NCBI GenBank assembly: GCA_903918155.1
Contig: CAIXDD010000065.1
Location: 1-5,767, forward strand
Direction of reading: 5' to 3'
DNA: 5,767 nucleotides
Origin: an uncultured Hyphomicrobiales bacterium
GTDB lineage: Bacteria > Pseudomonadota > Alphaproteobacteria > Rhizobiales > Beijerinckiaceae
Shown here: piece by piece, positions 1 through 5,767 of the stretch
Position numbering within the stretch: position 1 is the stretch's first letter
Layout of the letters: each line of letters opens with the position of its first letter
Program-made: the position numbers and the translations under genes
Notes under the pieces: generated by a model
The model's database searches: none
What the model saw: the letters and a program-made list of their open reading frames with translations, nothing else
What the model was told of the DNA's origin: nothing

Positions 1-461
1 CCGGGCCCCGCGCCCGAATCCCACAGGGCGTTCAGCGCGGTCTCCATATTGGCCGCGAGAACGGCGCGGGCCGGGGGCAGGCCGTCGGGGAGCGGATTGA
101 GCAGCGCCAGGGGGGCGACGAAAGCCTCCTGATGGGGGTGGAGCGCGAAGGCGGGGCGGCCCACAAGGGCGGCCGGCCCCTCCTCGATGATCCCAACCGC
201 GCAATAGCCGTATTTGACAGGATAAGGGAATTCGCCCTCCTGCAAGGGCGCGCGCATGGAATCGAATTCGGATGGGGGGACGCGGCCCGTGAAAATCAGA
301 CGTTCGGTGCCCCGGCTCACGCCGGAATATAGCGTGCGCACCAGCGCCTCGCCTGGTCCCGGCGCGCGCAGGTCCGCCGCGCGCAGGGCGGCGCGCCCGG
401 GCGCCTCGTACCAAAGCGCCCGCGTCCGGCGCCCCGTCTGTCCGCCCGTCTCGCCCGCCAT
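1..461 (-). CDS. MDR-superfamily zinc-binding alcohol dehydrogenase-like protein, N-terminal part (runs off left edge)
   Basis: This is the first ~153 codons of a minus-strand gene whose 3' end lies outside the window. The translation looks like the GroES-like N-terminal domain of the medium-chain dehydrogenase/reductase family. Visible motifs are RALWYEAPGR (residues 13-22), YSGVSRGTER (45-54), KYGYCAVG (83-90) and ALHPHQEAF (106-114). It resembles a group of alphaproteobacterial proteins annotated as zinc-binding alcohol dehydrogenases and, more distantly, BchC-type dehydrogenases; this is from memory of the family, without a search. The catalytic-zinc Cys expected near residue 46 and the usual GHE motif (here KYGYCAVG) are missing, and no four-Cys structural-zinc lobe is seen, so the substrate and even zinc binding are open. 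ATG at 461 was chosen because AAGG lies about 7 bases upstream. In-frame ATGs at 503 and 509 would add an Arg/Lys-rich extension unlike the family. The cofactor is probably NAD(P)H, but that domain is outside the window. Confidence 0.8.
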   Translation of the reverse strand, partial: MAGETGGQTGRRTRALWYEAPGRAALRAADLRAPGPGEALVRTLYSGVSRGTERLIFTGRVPPSEFDSMRAPLQEGEFPYPVKYGYCAVGIIEEGPAALVGRPAFALHPHQEAFVAPLALLNPLPDGLPPARAVLAANMETALNALWDSGAGP

Positions 462-516
462 CGGCGCGCCTTTCCGTTTTTCCCGCCGCCTCGCGGCAGC
501 CATGAGCATCGCGTAA
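462..516. promoter_or_regulatory. Divergent spacer between the MDR gene and opgH
   Basis: These 55 bp should contain, or lie very close to, the control signals of both divergent genes. I see no convincing -35/-10 pair on either strand and no clear ribosome binding site for opgH. A small inverted repeat, GCCGC-CTC-GCGGC, lies at 485-497. The opgH promoter may lie partly inside the MDR coding region. The entry marks the expected location only. Confidence 0.3.
471..475 (-). promoter_or_regulatory. Probable ribosome binding site of the MDR gene
   Basis: On the minus strand the purine run CGGAAAGG sits about 7 bases before the ATG at 461. It is the only good Shine-Dalgarno-like match near the candidate starts, so it favours 461 over the in-frame ATGs at 503 and 509. 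The approximate core is given. Confidence 0.4.
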
Positions 517-2319
517 ATGAACCCGTCCGTCGATTCCACCCCCGCCGGCCTGCAAAAGCGCGCCGTCCTGTTCCGCCGGCGCCTCTTCGTGACGGCGCTG
601 AACCTCGCCACGCTGGCGGGCCTCCTCCTGTGGCTCGCCTCCATTCTGGGAACCAGCGGCTGGAGCGCGATCGACATGGCGATCTTCGCCTGTTTCGCCG
701 TGGCCGCGCCCTGGAGCGTGCTGGGCGTCTGGAACGCCATTCTCGGCGTGATCCTGCTGCAGCGGCCCAAGCAGGCTTTGGCCGCCGTCGCGCCCTTCGC
801 GGAGGGGCTCGACGCGCAGGCGCCGCTGCGCAGCAAGACCGCCGTTCTGATGACGATCCGCAACGAAGATCCCGCACGCGCCTTCGCGCGGCTGGCCGCG
901 GTGAAGGCGAGCCTCGACGCCACGGGCCAGGGCGCGGCCTTCTCCTATTTCGTGCTGAGCGACACGAGCGAGGCGCAGGTCGCGCGCGCGGAGGAAGAGG
1001 CCCATGAACGCTGGCGGGCGCGCGAGGGCGCCGACGCGGCGCGCCTGCATTACCGCCGACGCCTCGACAACGAAGGCTACAAGGCCGGCAATGTGCGCGA
1101 TTTCTGCGAACGCTGGGGCGCGGAGTTCGAATTCATGCTGCCGCTCGACGCCGACAGCCTCATGTCGGGCGACACGATCCTGCGGATGACGCGCATCGGC
1201 GAGGCGCATCCCAAGATCGGCATCCTGCAAAGCCTCGTCGTGGGCGCGCCGAGCCGCTCGGCCTTCGCGCGCGTGTTCCAGTTCGGCATGCGCCACGGCA
1301 TGCGGCCCTATACGATGGGCAGCGCGTGGTGGGGCGCGGATTGCGGCCCCTTCTGGGGCCATAACGCGCTCGTGCGCATCCAGCCCTTCGCCGACCATTG
1401 CCATCTGCCGGTCCTGTCGGGCGGGCCGCCGCTGGGCGGGCGGATCATGTCGCACGATCAGGTGGAGGCGACCTTCATGCGCCGCGCCGGCCTGGAGGTG
1501 CGCGTGCTGCCGGAGGAAGCGGGCTCCTACGAGGACAACCCGCCGACCCTGCTCGAATTCACCCGCCGCGACCTGCGCTGGTGCCAGGGCAACATGCAAT
1601 ATTTCCGGCTGCTCGCGTTGCCGGGCCTGAAGCCGATGAGCCGGTTCCAGCTCCTGTGGGCGATCTCCATGTTCATCGGCGTTCCCGCCTGGACGTTCAT
1701 CATCCTGCTGAGCGCGCTGAAGCCGTTCGACGGCGAGGACATGGCGCTCTTTCCCGCCGGTTCGGCGCTGGGATTGTATGGCGCGTTCATGCTGATGTAT
1801 CTCGCGCCCAAGCTCGCAGGCTTCATCGACGTGGCGATGACGCCCGGCGGCCTGTCGCGCTACGGCGGGGGCGCGCGCTTCGCGCTGGGCGCGTTCGTCG
1901 AAATCGTCTTCTCGCTGCTGCTCGCGCCCAGCGTCACGCTGCGCACCAGCCTGTTCATGATCGGCCTTCCTTTCGGCAAGGCGGTGACGTGGAACGGCCA
2001 GGCGCGCGACGCGCATGCGCTCTCCTGGGCCGATGCGGCGCGCGGGCTCTGGCCGCAGACCATGCTGGGACTGGCGCTGGCCGCGCTGGGCCTGTGGTCA
2101 TCGCCCACGCTTCTGCTCTGGTCCTTGCCCCTCACTCTGGGCTATGTGCTGGCCATCCCCTTCGCGGTGGCGACCGCGGACCCGCAGCTGGGCGAGAGCC
2201 TCGCCCGCCGCGGCCTGTGCGCCATACCGGAGGAGATCGAGACGCCCGCCATTCTCGCCGCCCTGCGCGACGCCGACGCCGCGCCCCTCTCCGCCAACCC
2301 GAGCCCCGAGCCCGCATGA
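517..2319 (+). CDS. opgH: Glucans biosynthesis glucosyltransferase H (OpgH/MdoH)
   Basis: Inner-membrane family 2 glycosyltransferase that builds the backbone of osmoregulated periplasmic glucans from UDP-glucose on the cytoplasmic side and is thought to pass the chain to the periplasm. The 600-residue product has two membrane segments near the N terminus (about 24-45 and 52-82), a cytoplasmic GT2 domain (about 105-365) and further hydrophobic segments from about 375 to 551. GT2 motifs are present: LSDTSE (147-152), the metal-binding LDADS (210-214), WGHNA (280-284), MSHDQVEA with the likely catalytic Asp (311-318), GSYEDNPP (336-343) and RRDLRWCQGN (350-359). These match E. coli OpgH closely. 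E. coli OpgH is 847 residues; this one lacks most of the long N-terminal cytoplasmic region and is shorter at the C terminus, a size I associate with alphaproteobacterial forms. The ATG at 517 directly follows an in-frame TAA, so no longer start exists, and the next ATG (codon 54) would remove the first membrane segment. No clear Shine-Dalgarno precedes it. It is the first gene of an apparent three-gene operon. Confidence 0.95.
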   Translation: MNPSVDSTPAGLQKRAVLFRRRLFVTALNLATLAGLLLWLASILGTSGWSAIDMAIFACFAVAAPWSVLGVWNAILGVILLQRPKQALAAVAPFAEGLDAQAPLRSKTAVLMTIRNEDPARAFARLAAVKASLDATGQGAAFSYFVLSDTSEAQVARAEEEAHERWRAREGADAARLHYRRRLDNEGYKAGNVRDFCERWGAEFEFMLPLDADSLMSGDTILRMTRIGEAHPKIGILQSLVVGAPSRSAFARVFQFGMRHGMRPYTMGSAWWGADCGPFWGHNALVRIQPFADHCHLPVLSGGPPLGGRIMSHDQVEATFMRRAGLEVRVLPEEAGSYEDNPPTLLEFTRRDLRWCQGNMQYFRLLALPGLKPMSRFQLLWAISMFIGVPAWTFIILLSALKPFDGEDMALFPAGSALGLYGAFMLMYLAPKLAGFIDVAMTPGGLSRYGGGARFALGAFVEIVFSLLLAPSVTLRTSLFMIGLPFGKAVTWNGQARDAHALSWADAARGLWPQTMLGLALAALGLWSSPTLLLWSLPLTLGYVLAIPFAVATADPQLGESLARRGLCAIPEEIETPAILAALRDADAAPLSANPSPEPA

Positions 2320-3323
2320 AAAGCCAGTTCCTCGCCGCTCTCGCCCTTGTCGGCTCCGCCGCAGCCGCGCTCGCCCAACCCGCGCAGCACGCTTTGCCCG
2401 CGCGCGCCCACGACCCCGACGACATCGCCGTCGCGGTCGCCAATCGCAGCGAGCCGGTGCTCTGCGCGGAGAAGGACAATATCCAGATCGATTTCGCCTC
2501 GCCCGCCGTGAAGAGCTTCCGCGTGCAGGCGGCGCATCCCGCCTATATCGGGGCGATCAACGTCGACCGCTACCTGCCCGATTTCACCGCCTGCGACATG
2601 AGCGGCGATCCGGCGGTGGCGACGTCGACGAAGAAGACGATCCGCCGCACGATTTTCGAAACGCCGGAGCTGCAGCTCGTCGCCTGGACCTATCCGACCT
2701 TCTGGCGCGCCGCCAAGACGCCCGTGCGCATCGTGGATTCGGAGACGAAGACCGATCGGGCCTTCAACGAAATCCATCTGCTGCAGGTCTGGACCGCCCA
2801 TCGCGAACGCGCGGAGGAAGTCCTCGTCGTCTATCCGCCCGACGGCTATTGGCGCGCGCGTCCGCTGCCCTTCGGCGACATGCGCTGGACGGCCTATGGC
2901 TCGTCCTTCCTCATCGGCCCGGTGGAGACGCAGGAGCGCCCCATCGTCGACATCAAGGAGATCGTCTTCGACGCGCAGGCCAAAAGCTTTCGGCTCGTCT
3001 TCGCCCGCGGCGGCTCCGCGAACCTGAAGATCGGCGCGCTCGACAGCGAACATCTGGCGCTCGACGTGACGTTCGACGGCGCCTTGCCGACCGACCTGCC
3101 CTTCGCCTCGCTGCGCTCCATGTATATCACCGAAGCCAATAACGACGCGGCGCGCATCGCCTGGAAGCCCAAGGGCGAGAAACGCTGGGGCGAGGCCTCG
3201 ATCATGGATTTCAAATCCGCCGAGGCGACGGAGATCTGGGCGGGACGGGCGAGCCTGTCGCGGCACAACACGTCCGCGCCCGACATGATCTTCGGCGCCT
3301 TCAAGGCGCAGGCGCGCAAATAG
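2316..3323 (+). CDS. Exported protein of unknown function in the opgH operon
   Basis: A 335-residue protein I do not recognise. It starts with a clear Sec-type signal peptide: MKSQ, a hydrophobic stretch (about 5-19) and an AlaLeuAla cleavage site near residue 20, so the mature protein should be periplasmic. There is no lipobox and no later membrane segment. The mature part looks like a soluble, mixed beta-rich domain with many aromatic residues (WTYPTFW at 124-130, GYWRARPLPFGDMRW at 177-191) and only two cysteines (C50, C93), which could form a disulfide. Another recognisable patch is SMYITEANNDAARIAW (268-283). The start ATG overlaps the opgH stop (ATGA), implying translational coupling. 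The reading frame stays open upstream through opgH to 1398, but that stretch is an Arg/Ala-rich shadow and the signal peptide fixes the start at 2316. Context suggests a role in glucan synthesis, release or modification. It is too short for OpgG/OpgD (about 500 residues) and I see no clear resemblance to them. Confidence 0.88.
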   Translation: MKSQFLAALALVGSAAAALAQPAQHALPARAHDPDDIAVAVANRSEPVLCAEKDNIQIDFASPAVKSFRVQAAHPAYIGAINVDRYLPDFTACDMSGDPAVATSTKKTIRRTIFETPELQLVAWTYPTFWRAAKTPVRIVDSETKTDRAFNEIHLLQVWTAHRERAEEVLVVYPPDGYWRARPLPFGDMRWTAYGSSFLIGPVETQERPIVDIKEIVFDAQAKSFRLVFARGGSANLKIGALDSEHLALDVTFDGALPTDLPFASLRSMYITEANNDAARIAWKPKGEKRWGEASIMDFKSAEATEIWAGRASLSRHNTSAPDMIFGAFKAQARK

Positions 3324-3324
3324 G
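3321..3324 (+). promoter_or_regulatory. Weak ribosome binding site (TAGG) before the TTG start of the acyltransferase gene
   Basis: TAGG overlaps the stop codon of the upstream gene and sits 6 bases before TTG 3331. It is a partial Shine-Dalgarno match. Together with the 7-bp gap, it suggests re-initiation by ribosomes finishing the upstream gene. Confidence 0.3.
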
Positions 3325-3330
3325 CCCCCG

Positions 3331-4305
3331 TTGAGCGAGACGGCGCCACGGCTTCCCCTTGTCGACGCGGCGCGCGGCGGCGCGCTCGTCGCCATGGCCG
3401 TCTATCATGTCGTCTGGGACCTCGGCTTTTTCGGCTTCGTGGATCCGGGCCGCCTGCAGGAGGCGTGGTTCAAAGGCTTCGGCCATGCGATCGCCGCCGC
3501 CTTCCTGACGATCGTGGGCGCCAGCCTCGCGCTGGCCGCGCGCGGCGGGCTCGACCTGCCCGCCTATTTCCGCCGCATCGCCCTTGTCTTCGCCGCCGCG
3601 ATGGCGGTGACCGCGGCGACCGCTTTCGTCTTTCCCGACTCCTTCGTCGCCTTCGGCGTCCTGCATTGCATCGTCGCGGCGAGCCTGTTTGGATTCTTTC
3701 TGCTCGACCGTCCCTGGCCGCTGATCGCGGGCGCAGGTGCGCTCGTTCTGGCGCTGCCGCTGGTCGTGCAGGCGCCGGCGCTCGACGCCACGAACTGGTG
3801 GTCGGGGCTGGGCGCCGCCGAGCCGCGCAGCCATGACTGGCGACCCTTCTTCCCCTGGGCCGGCTTCACGCTGATCGGCCTGGCCGGCGCCAAATGGGCG
3901 CTGGCGCGGGGCCTGCCCGCCCCGCTCGTCGCCTGGCGCGCGCAGGGCGGGATCGCGCGGCTGCTGACGACAGGCGGACGCCATGCGCTCGCCTTTTACC
4001 TGCTGCATCAGCCGATCCTGTTCGCGCTGGTCTTCGCGGCCGCGCAGATGGCCGGCGCGGGGCCCGCGCCTGCGCCGCAACCCATGTTCGAAAGCGCCTG
4101 CGCGACCCAATGCGTGCGCAGCGGCGGCGAACGCGCCTTTTGCGAAACCGCCTGCGCCTGCGTGGTGCGCGAGGCGCAAGGCGCAGGCCTGTGGGACAAG
4201 GTGGCGGGCGGGCGCATGACCGAGGACGACCGCGCGCGCTATGACGCGCTGACGCGCCAATGCCTGCGCGCCGCGCCGCCGCCGACGCGGGCGCCCTCGC
4301 CCTGA
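3331..4305 (+). CDS. DUF1624 / heparan-alpha-glucosaminide N-acetyltransferase-like membrane protein with Cys-rich C-terminal tail
   Basis: A 324-residue multi-pass inner-membrane protein. The N terminus (RLPLVDAARGGALVAMAVYH, 7-26, followed by VVWDL) is the signature of the DUF1624/HGSNAT-like family, relatives of the lysosomal enzyme that carries an acetyl group from acetyl-CoA across a membrane to a sugar; His26 is a candidate key residue. About seven hydrophobic segments are visible (about 12-30, 50-70, 82-101, 107-125, 130-147, 172-190, 217-238). The last holds GRHALAFYLLHQP (216-228), like the final helix motif of membrane acyltransferases. Basic residues at 71-82 and 188-217 place those loops inside, so the C terminus should be periplasmic. 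That tail (about 252-313) has six cysteines at 257, 261, 271, 275, 277 and 311. The start is TTG at 3331: it is the only ATG/GTG/TTG between the in-frame TGA at 3286 and the conserved N terminus. It lies 7 bp after the preceding gene, so it is co-transcribed, and glucan acylation is a plausible but inferred role. Confidence 0.88.
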   Translation: MSETAPRLPLVDAARGGALVAMAVYHVVWDLGFFGFVDPGRLQEAWFKGFGHAIAAAFLTIVGASLALAARGGLDLPAYFRRIALVFAAAMAVTAATAFVFPDSFVAFGVLHCIVAASLFGFFLLDRPWPLIAGAGALVLALPLVVQAPALDATNWWSGLGAAEPRSHDWRPFFPWAGFTLIGLAGAKWALARGLPAPLVAWRAQGGIARLLTTGGRHALAFYLLHQPILFALVFAAAQMAGAGPAPAPQPMFESACATQCVRSGGERAFCETACACVVREAQGAGLWDKVAGGRMTEDDRARYDALTRQCLRAAPPPTRAPSP

Positions 4306-4306
4306 C

Positions 4307-4342
4307 GCGCCTTCAGCCCGACGCCCTTTCAGCCTGAGGCGC
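4307..4342. terminator. Possible hairpin between the convergent acyltransferase gene and fumC
   Basis: GCGCCTTCAG (4307-4316) can pair with CTGAGGCGC (4334-4342), giving nine base pairs with one bulged T and a 17-base loop. It spans the 23-bp gap between the two convergent stop codons and enters the last codons of fumC. No T-tract follows on either strand, so it is at best a weak or non-classical bidirectional terminator, and GC-rich DNA makes such pairings fairly common by chance. Confidence 0.25.
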
Positions 4343-5756
4343 CCGCGCGCGGGGCGAGCATGTCCTGCGGGCGCACGAGCGCGTCATAAGTCGCCGCCGG
4401 AACGCCGGCCGCCTGAGCCGCCTCGCGCAGGCTCGTTCCGCTCTCATGCGCGGCCTTCGCGATGGCGGCCGCCGCGTCATAGCCGATGGCGGGCGCAAGC
4501 GCGGTCACCAGCATCAGCGAATGGGACAGCAGATCGGCGAGGCGACGCTCGTCCGCGCGCAGGCCCTCGACGCAATGGACGCGGAAACTCTCCGTCGCAT
4601 CGGCCAGCAATCGGATGGATTGCAGCACGGCGTCCGCGATGACGGGCTTGAAGACGTTCAGTTCGAGATGGCCCTGCGCGCCCGCGAAGGCCACGGTGGT
4701 CTGGTTGCCCATCACCCGCGCGCAGACCATGGTCATCGCTTCGGCCTGGGTCGGATTGACCTTGCCGGGCATGATGGAGGAGCCGGGCTCGTTGGCGGGC
4801 AGGATCAGCTCGCCAAGGCCCGCGCGCGGCCCGCTGCCCAGAAGGCGTATGTCGCTGGCGATCTTGAACAGGCCGGCGGCGAGCGCGGCGAGCGCGCCGT
4901 GCAGAAAAACCAGCGCGTCGTGGCTGGCGAGCGCTTCGAAGGGATTGGACGCGGGCGCGAAGGGCAGGCCCGTCTCCTGCGCCGCCAACGCCGCGAACCG
5001 CGCGGCGAAATCGGGATGCGCGTTGAGGCCCGTGCCGACGGCCGTCGCGCCCTGCGCCAGCGCATGCACGCCCGCCAAGGCGGCTTCGACGCGCTGCGCG
5101 CCCAGCCGCGCCTGCGCGGCCCAGCCCGACGCCTCCTGACCCAAGGTCACGGGCGTGGCGTCCTGCAAATGGGTGCGGCCCACTTTGATCAGCGGGGCGA
5201 AAGCGCGGGCCTTCTCCTCCAGCGCGCCGGCGAGCGCGGCGAGCGCGGGCAAAAGCGTGGCGTGACATGCGCGCGCGACGGCCAGATGCATGGCGGTGGG
5301 AAAGCAATCATTGGAGGATTGGCCGAGGTTCACGTGATCATTGGGATGGACGGGGGCGCGCGCGCCCAGCGGGGCGCCGAGCATCTGATTGGCGCGATTG
5401 GCGATCACTTCATTGACGTTCATATTCGTCTGCGTGCCCGAGCCGGTCTGCCAGACGACGAGCGGGAAATGCGCGTCGAGGCGTCCGTCCTCGATCTCGC
5501 GGGCGGCGGCGGCGATGGCCTTCGCGCGCGCGGCGTCCAGAAGCCCCAATTCATGATTGGCCTGCGCGGCGAGGCGTTTGACGAGCGCCAGCGCGCGCAC
5601 CAGCGCAAGCGGCATCGTCTCGCCGCCGATGCGGAAATTCTCCAGCGCGCGCTGCGTCTGGGCGCCCCACAGCCGATCGGCGGGCACCGCGATTTCGCCC
5701 ATGGAATCGCGTTCTGCGCGCGAGGGCTCCGCCGCCTTCGCGCCGATGGCCTGCAA
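4329..5756 (-). CDS. fumC: Class II fumarate hydratase (fumarase C)
   Basis: Cytoplasmic, iron-independent fumarase that interconverts fumarate and (S)-malate in the TCA cycle, normally as a homotetramer. The 475-residue product is full length (E. coli FumC is 467) and aligns with it throughout. Visible motifs are RAERDSMG (13-20), DRLWGAQTQR (27-36), WQTGSGTQTNMNVNE (102-116), the HPND B-site loop (137-140), QSSND (146-150), GRTHLQDATP with the catalytic-site His196 (193-202), the superfamily signature GSSIMPGKVNP with the catalytic serine (325-335), and a C terminus ending near VRPQDML (461-467). The start is TTG at 5756: a TAA lies in frame at 5760-5762 and no ATG, GTG or other TTG occurs before the conserved RxExDSMG block, so the ATG at 5702 (codon 19) would cut family-conserved residues. 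Only a weak AAAG lies upstream before the window ends. It converges on the opgH operon with a 23-bp gap and has no evident functional link to it. Related lyases such as aspartase are less likely given QSSND and the close FumC match. Confidence 0.96.
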   Translation of the reverse strand: MQAIGAKAAEPSRAERDSMGEIAVPADRLWGAQTQRALENFRIGGETMPLALVRALALVKRLAAQANHELGLLDAARAKAIAAAAREIEDGRLDAHFPLVVWQTGSGTQTNMNVNEVIANRANQMLGAPLGARAPVHPNDHVNLGQSSNDCFPTAMHLAVARACHATLLPALAALAGALEEKARAFAPLIKVGRTHLQDATPVTLGQEASGWAAQARLGAQRVEAALAGVHALAQGATAVGTGLNAHPDFAARFAALAAQETGLPFAPASNPFEALASHDALVFLHGALAALAAGLFKIASDIRLLGSGPRAGLGELILPANEPGSSIMPGKVNPTQAEAMTMVCARVMGNQTTVAFAGAQGHLELNVFKPVIADAVLQSIRLLADATESFRVHCVEGLRADERRLADLLSHSLMLVTALAPAIGYDAAAAIAKAAHESGTSLREAAQAAGVPAATYDALVRPQDMLAPRAGASG

Positions 5757-5767
5757 GCTTTAGATCG

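Noticed and set aside
485..497. Inverted repeat GCCGC-CTC-GCGGC as an operator or hairpin
   Set aside because: Five base pairs in such GC-rich sequence is within chance expectation, and there is no second copy or nearby promoter to support it.
256..516. Plus-strand open frame of 86 codons ending just before opgH
   Set aside because: It lies opposite the conserved MDR reading, is Arg/Ala/Pro-rich, and has no family features.
317..877. Minus-strand open frame of 186 codons across the divergent spacer
   Set aside because: Its translation is mostly Arg, Ala and Pro, and it overlaps both the MDR gene and opgH. It is a GC-driven shadow.
1398..2315. In-frame open extension upstream of the exported protein, giving a 641-residue reading
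   Set aside because: The translation is Arg/Ala/Gly-rich shadow of opgH in another frame. The opgH motifs are excellent, and a signal peptide begins exactly at the ATG at 2316.
2142..3395. Long minus-strand open frame (417 codons) opposite the exported-protein gene
   Set aside because: The frame is antisense to well-supported genes, low in complexity and without a recognisable family. Long antisense open frames are expected in GC-rich DNA.
3301..4260. Long minus-strand open frame (319 codons) opposite the DUF1624 gene
   Set aside because: The composition is Arg/Gly/Gln-rich with no motif, and the plus strand holds a clear multi-pass membrane family.
4486..5139. Plus-strand open frame of 217 codons opposite fumC
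   Set aside because: It is a Ser/Ala/Arg-rich shadow of a full-length, highly conserved fumarase.

Overview
The window is a dense, GC-rich stretch (about two thirds G+C or more by eye, with strong G/C preference at third codon positions). It carries ordinary chromosomal genes and shows no mobile elements, CRISPR arrays, rRNA or tRNA. Codon style and gene content suggest an alphaproteobacterium, probably of the Hyphomicrobiales (Rhizobiales), perhaps near the Methylocystis/Methylosinus group. That placement is an impression from protein style and has not been tested by a search.

Layout. Positions 1-461 (minus) hold the N-terminal part of an MDR-superfamily 'zinc-binding alcohol dehydrogenase'-like protein that runs off the left edge. 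After a 55-bp divergent spacer, three plus-strand genes are packed as one apparent operon. They are opgH/mdoH (517-2319, a membrane glucosyltransferase for osmoregulated periplasmic glucans), an exported protein of unknown function (2316-3323, ATGA overlap with opgH), and a DUF1624/HGSNAT-like multi-pass membrane acyltransferase with a cysteine-rich tail (3331-4305, 7 bp after the previous stop). Converging on this operon from the right is fumC (4329-5756, minus), a class II fumarase with a TTG start.

How the genes may work together. OpgH polymerises glucose from UDP-glucose and passes the glucan into the periplasm. The next gene encodes a signal-peptide protein and the third a membrane protein of a family that moves acyl groups across membranes. 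The simplest reading is a periplasmic-glucan synthesis and modification operon: backbone made by OpgH, an exported processing or partner protein, and a membrane transferase that could decorate the glucan. The usual partner OpgG is not in the window. The reductase and fumC look unrelated housekeeping or metabolic neighbours.

The part most likely to hold something undescribed is the pair of genes behind opgH: the unrecognised exported protein and the six-cysteine tail on the acyltransferase.
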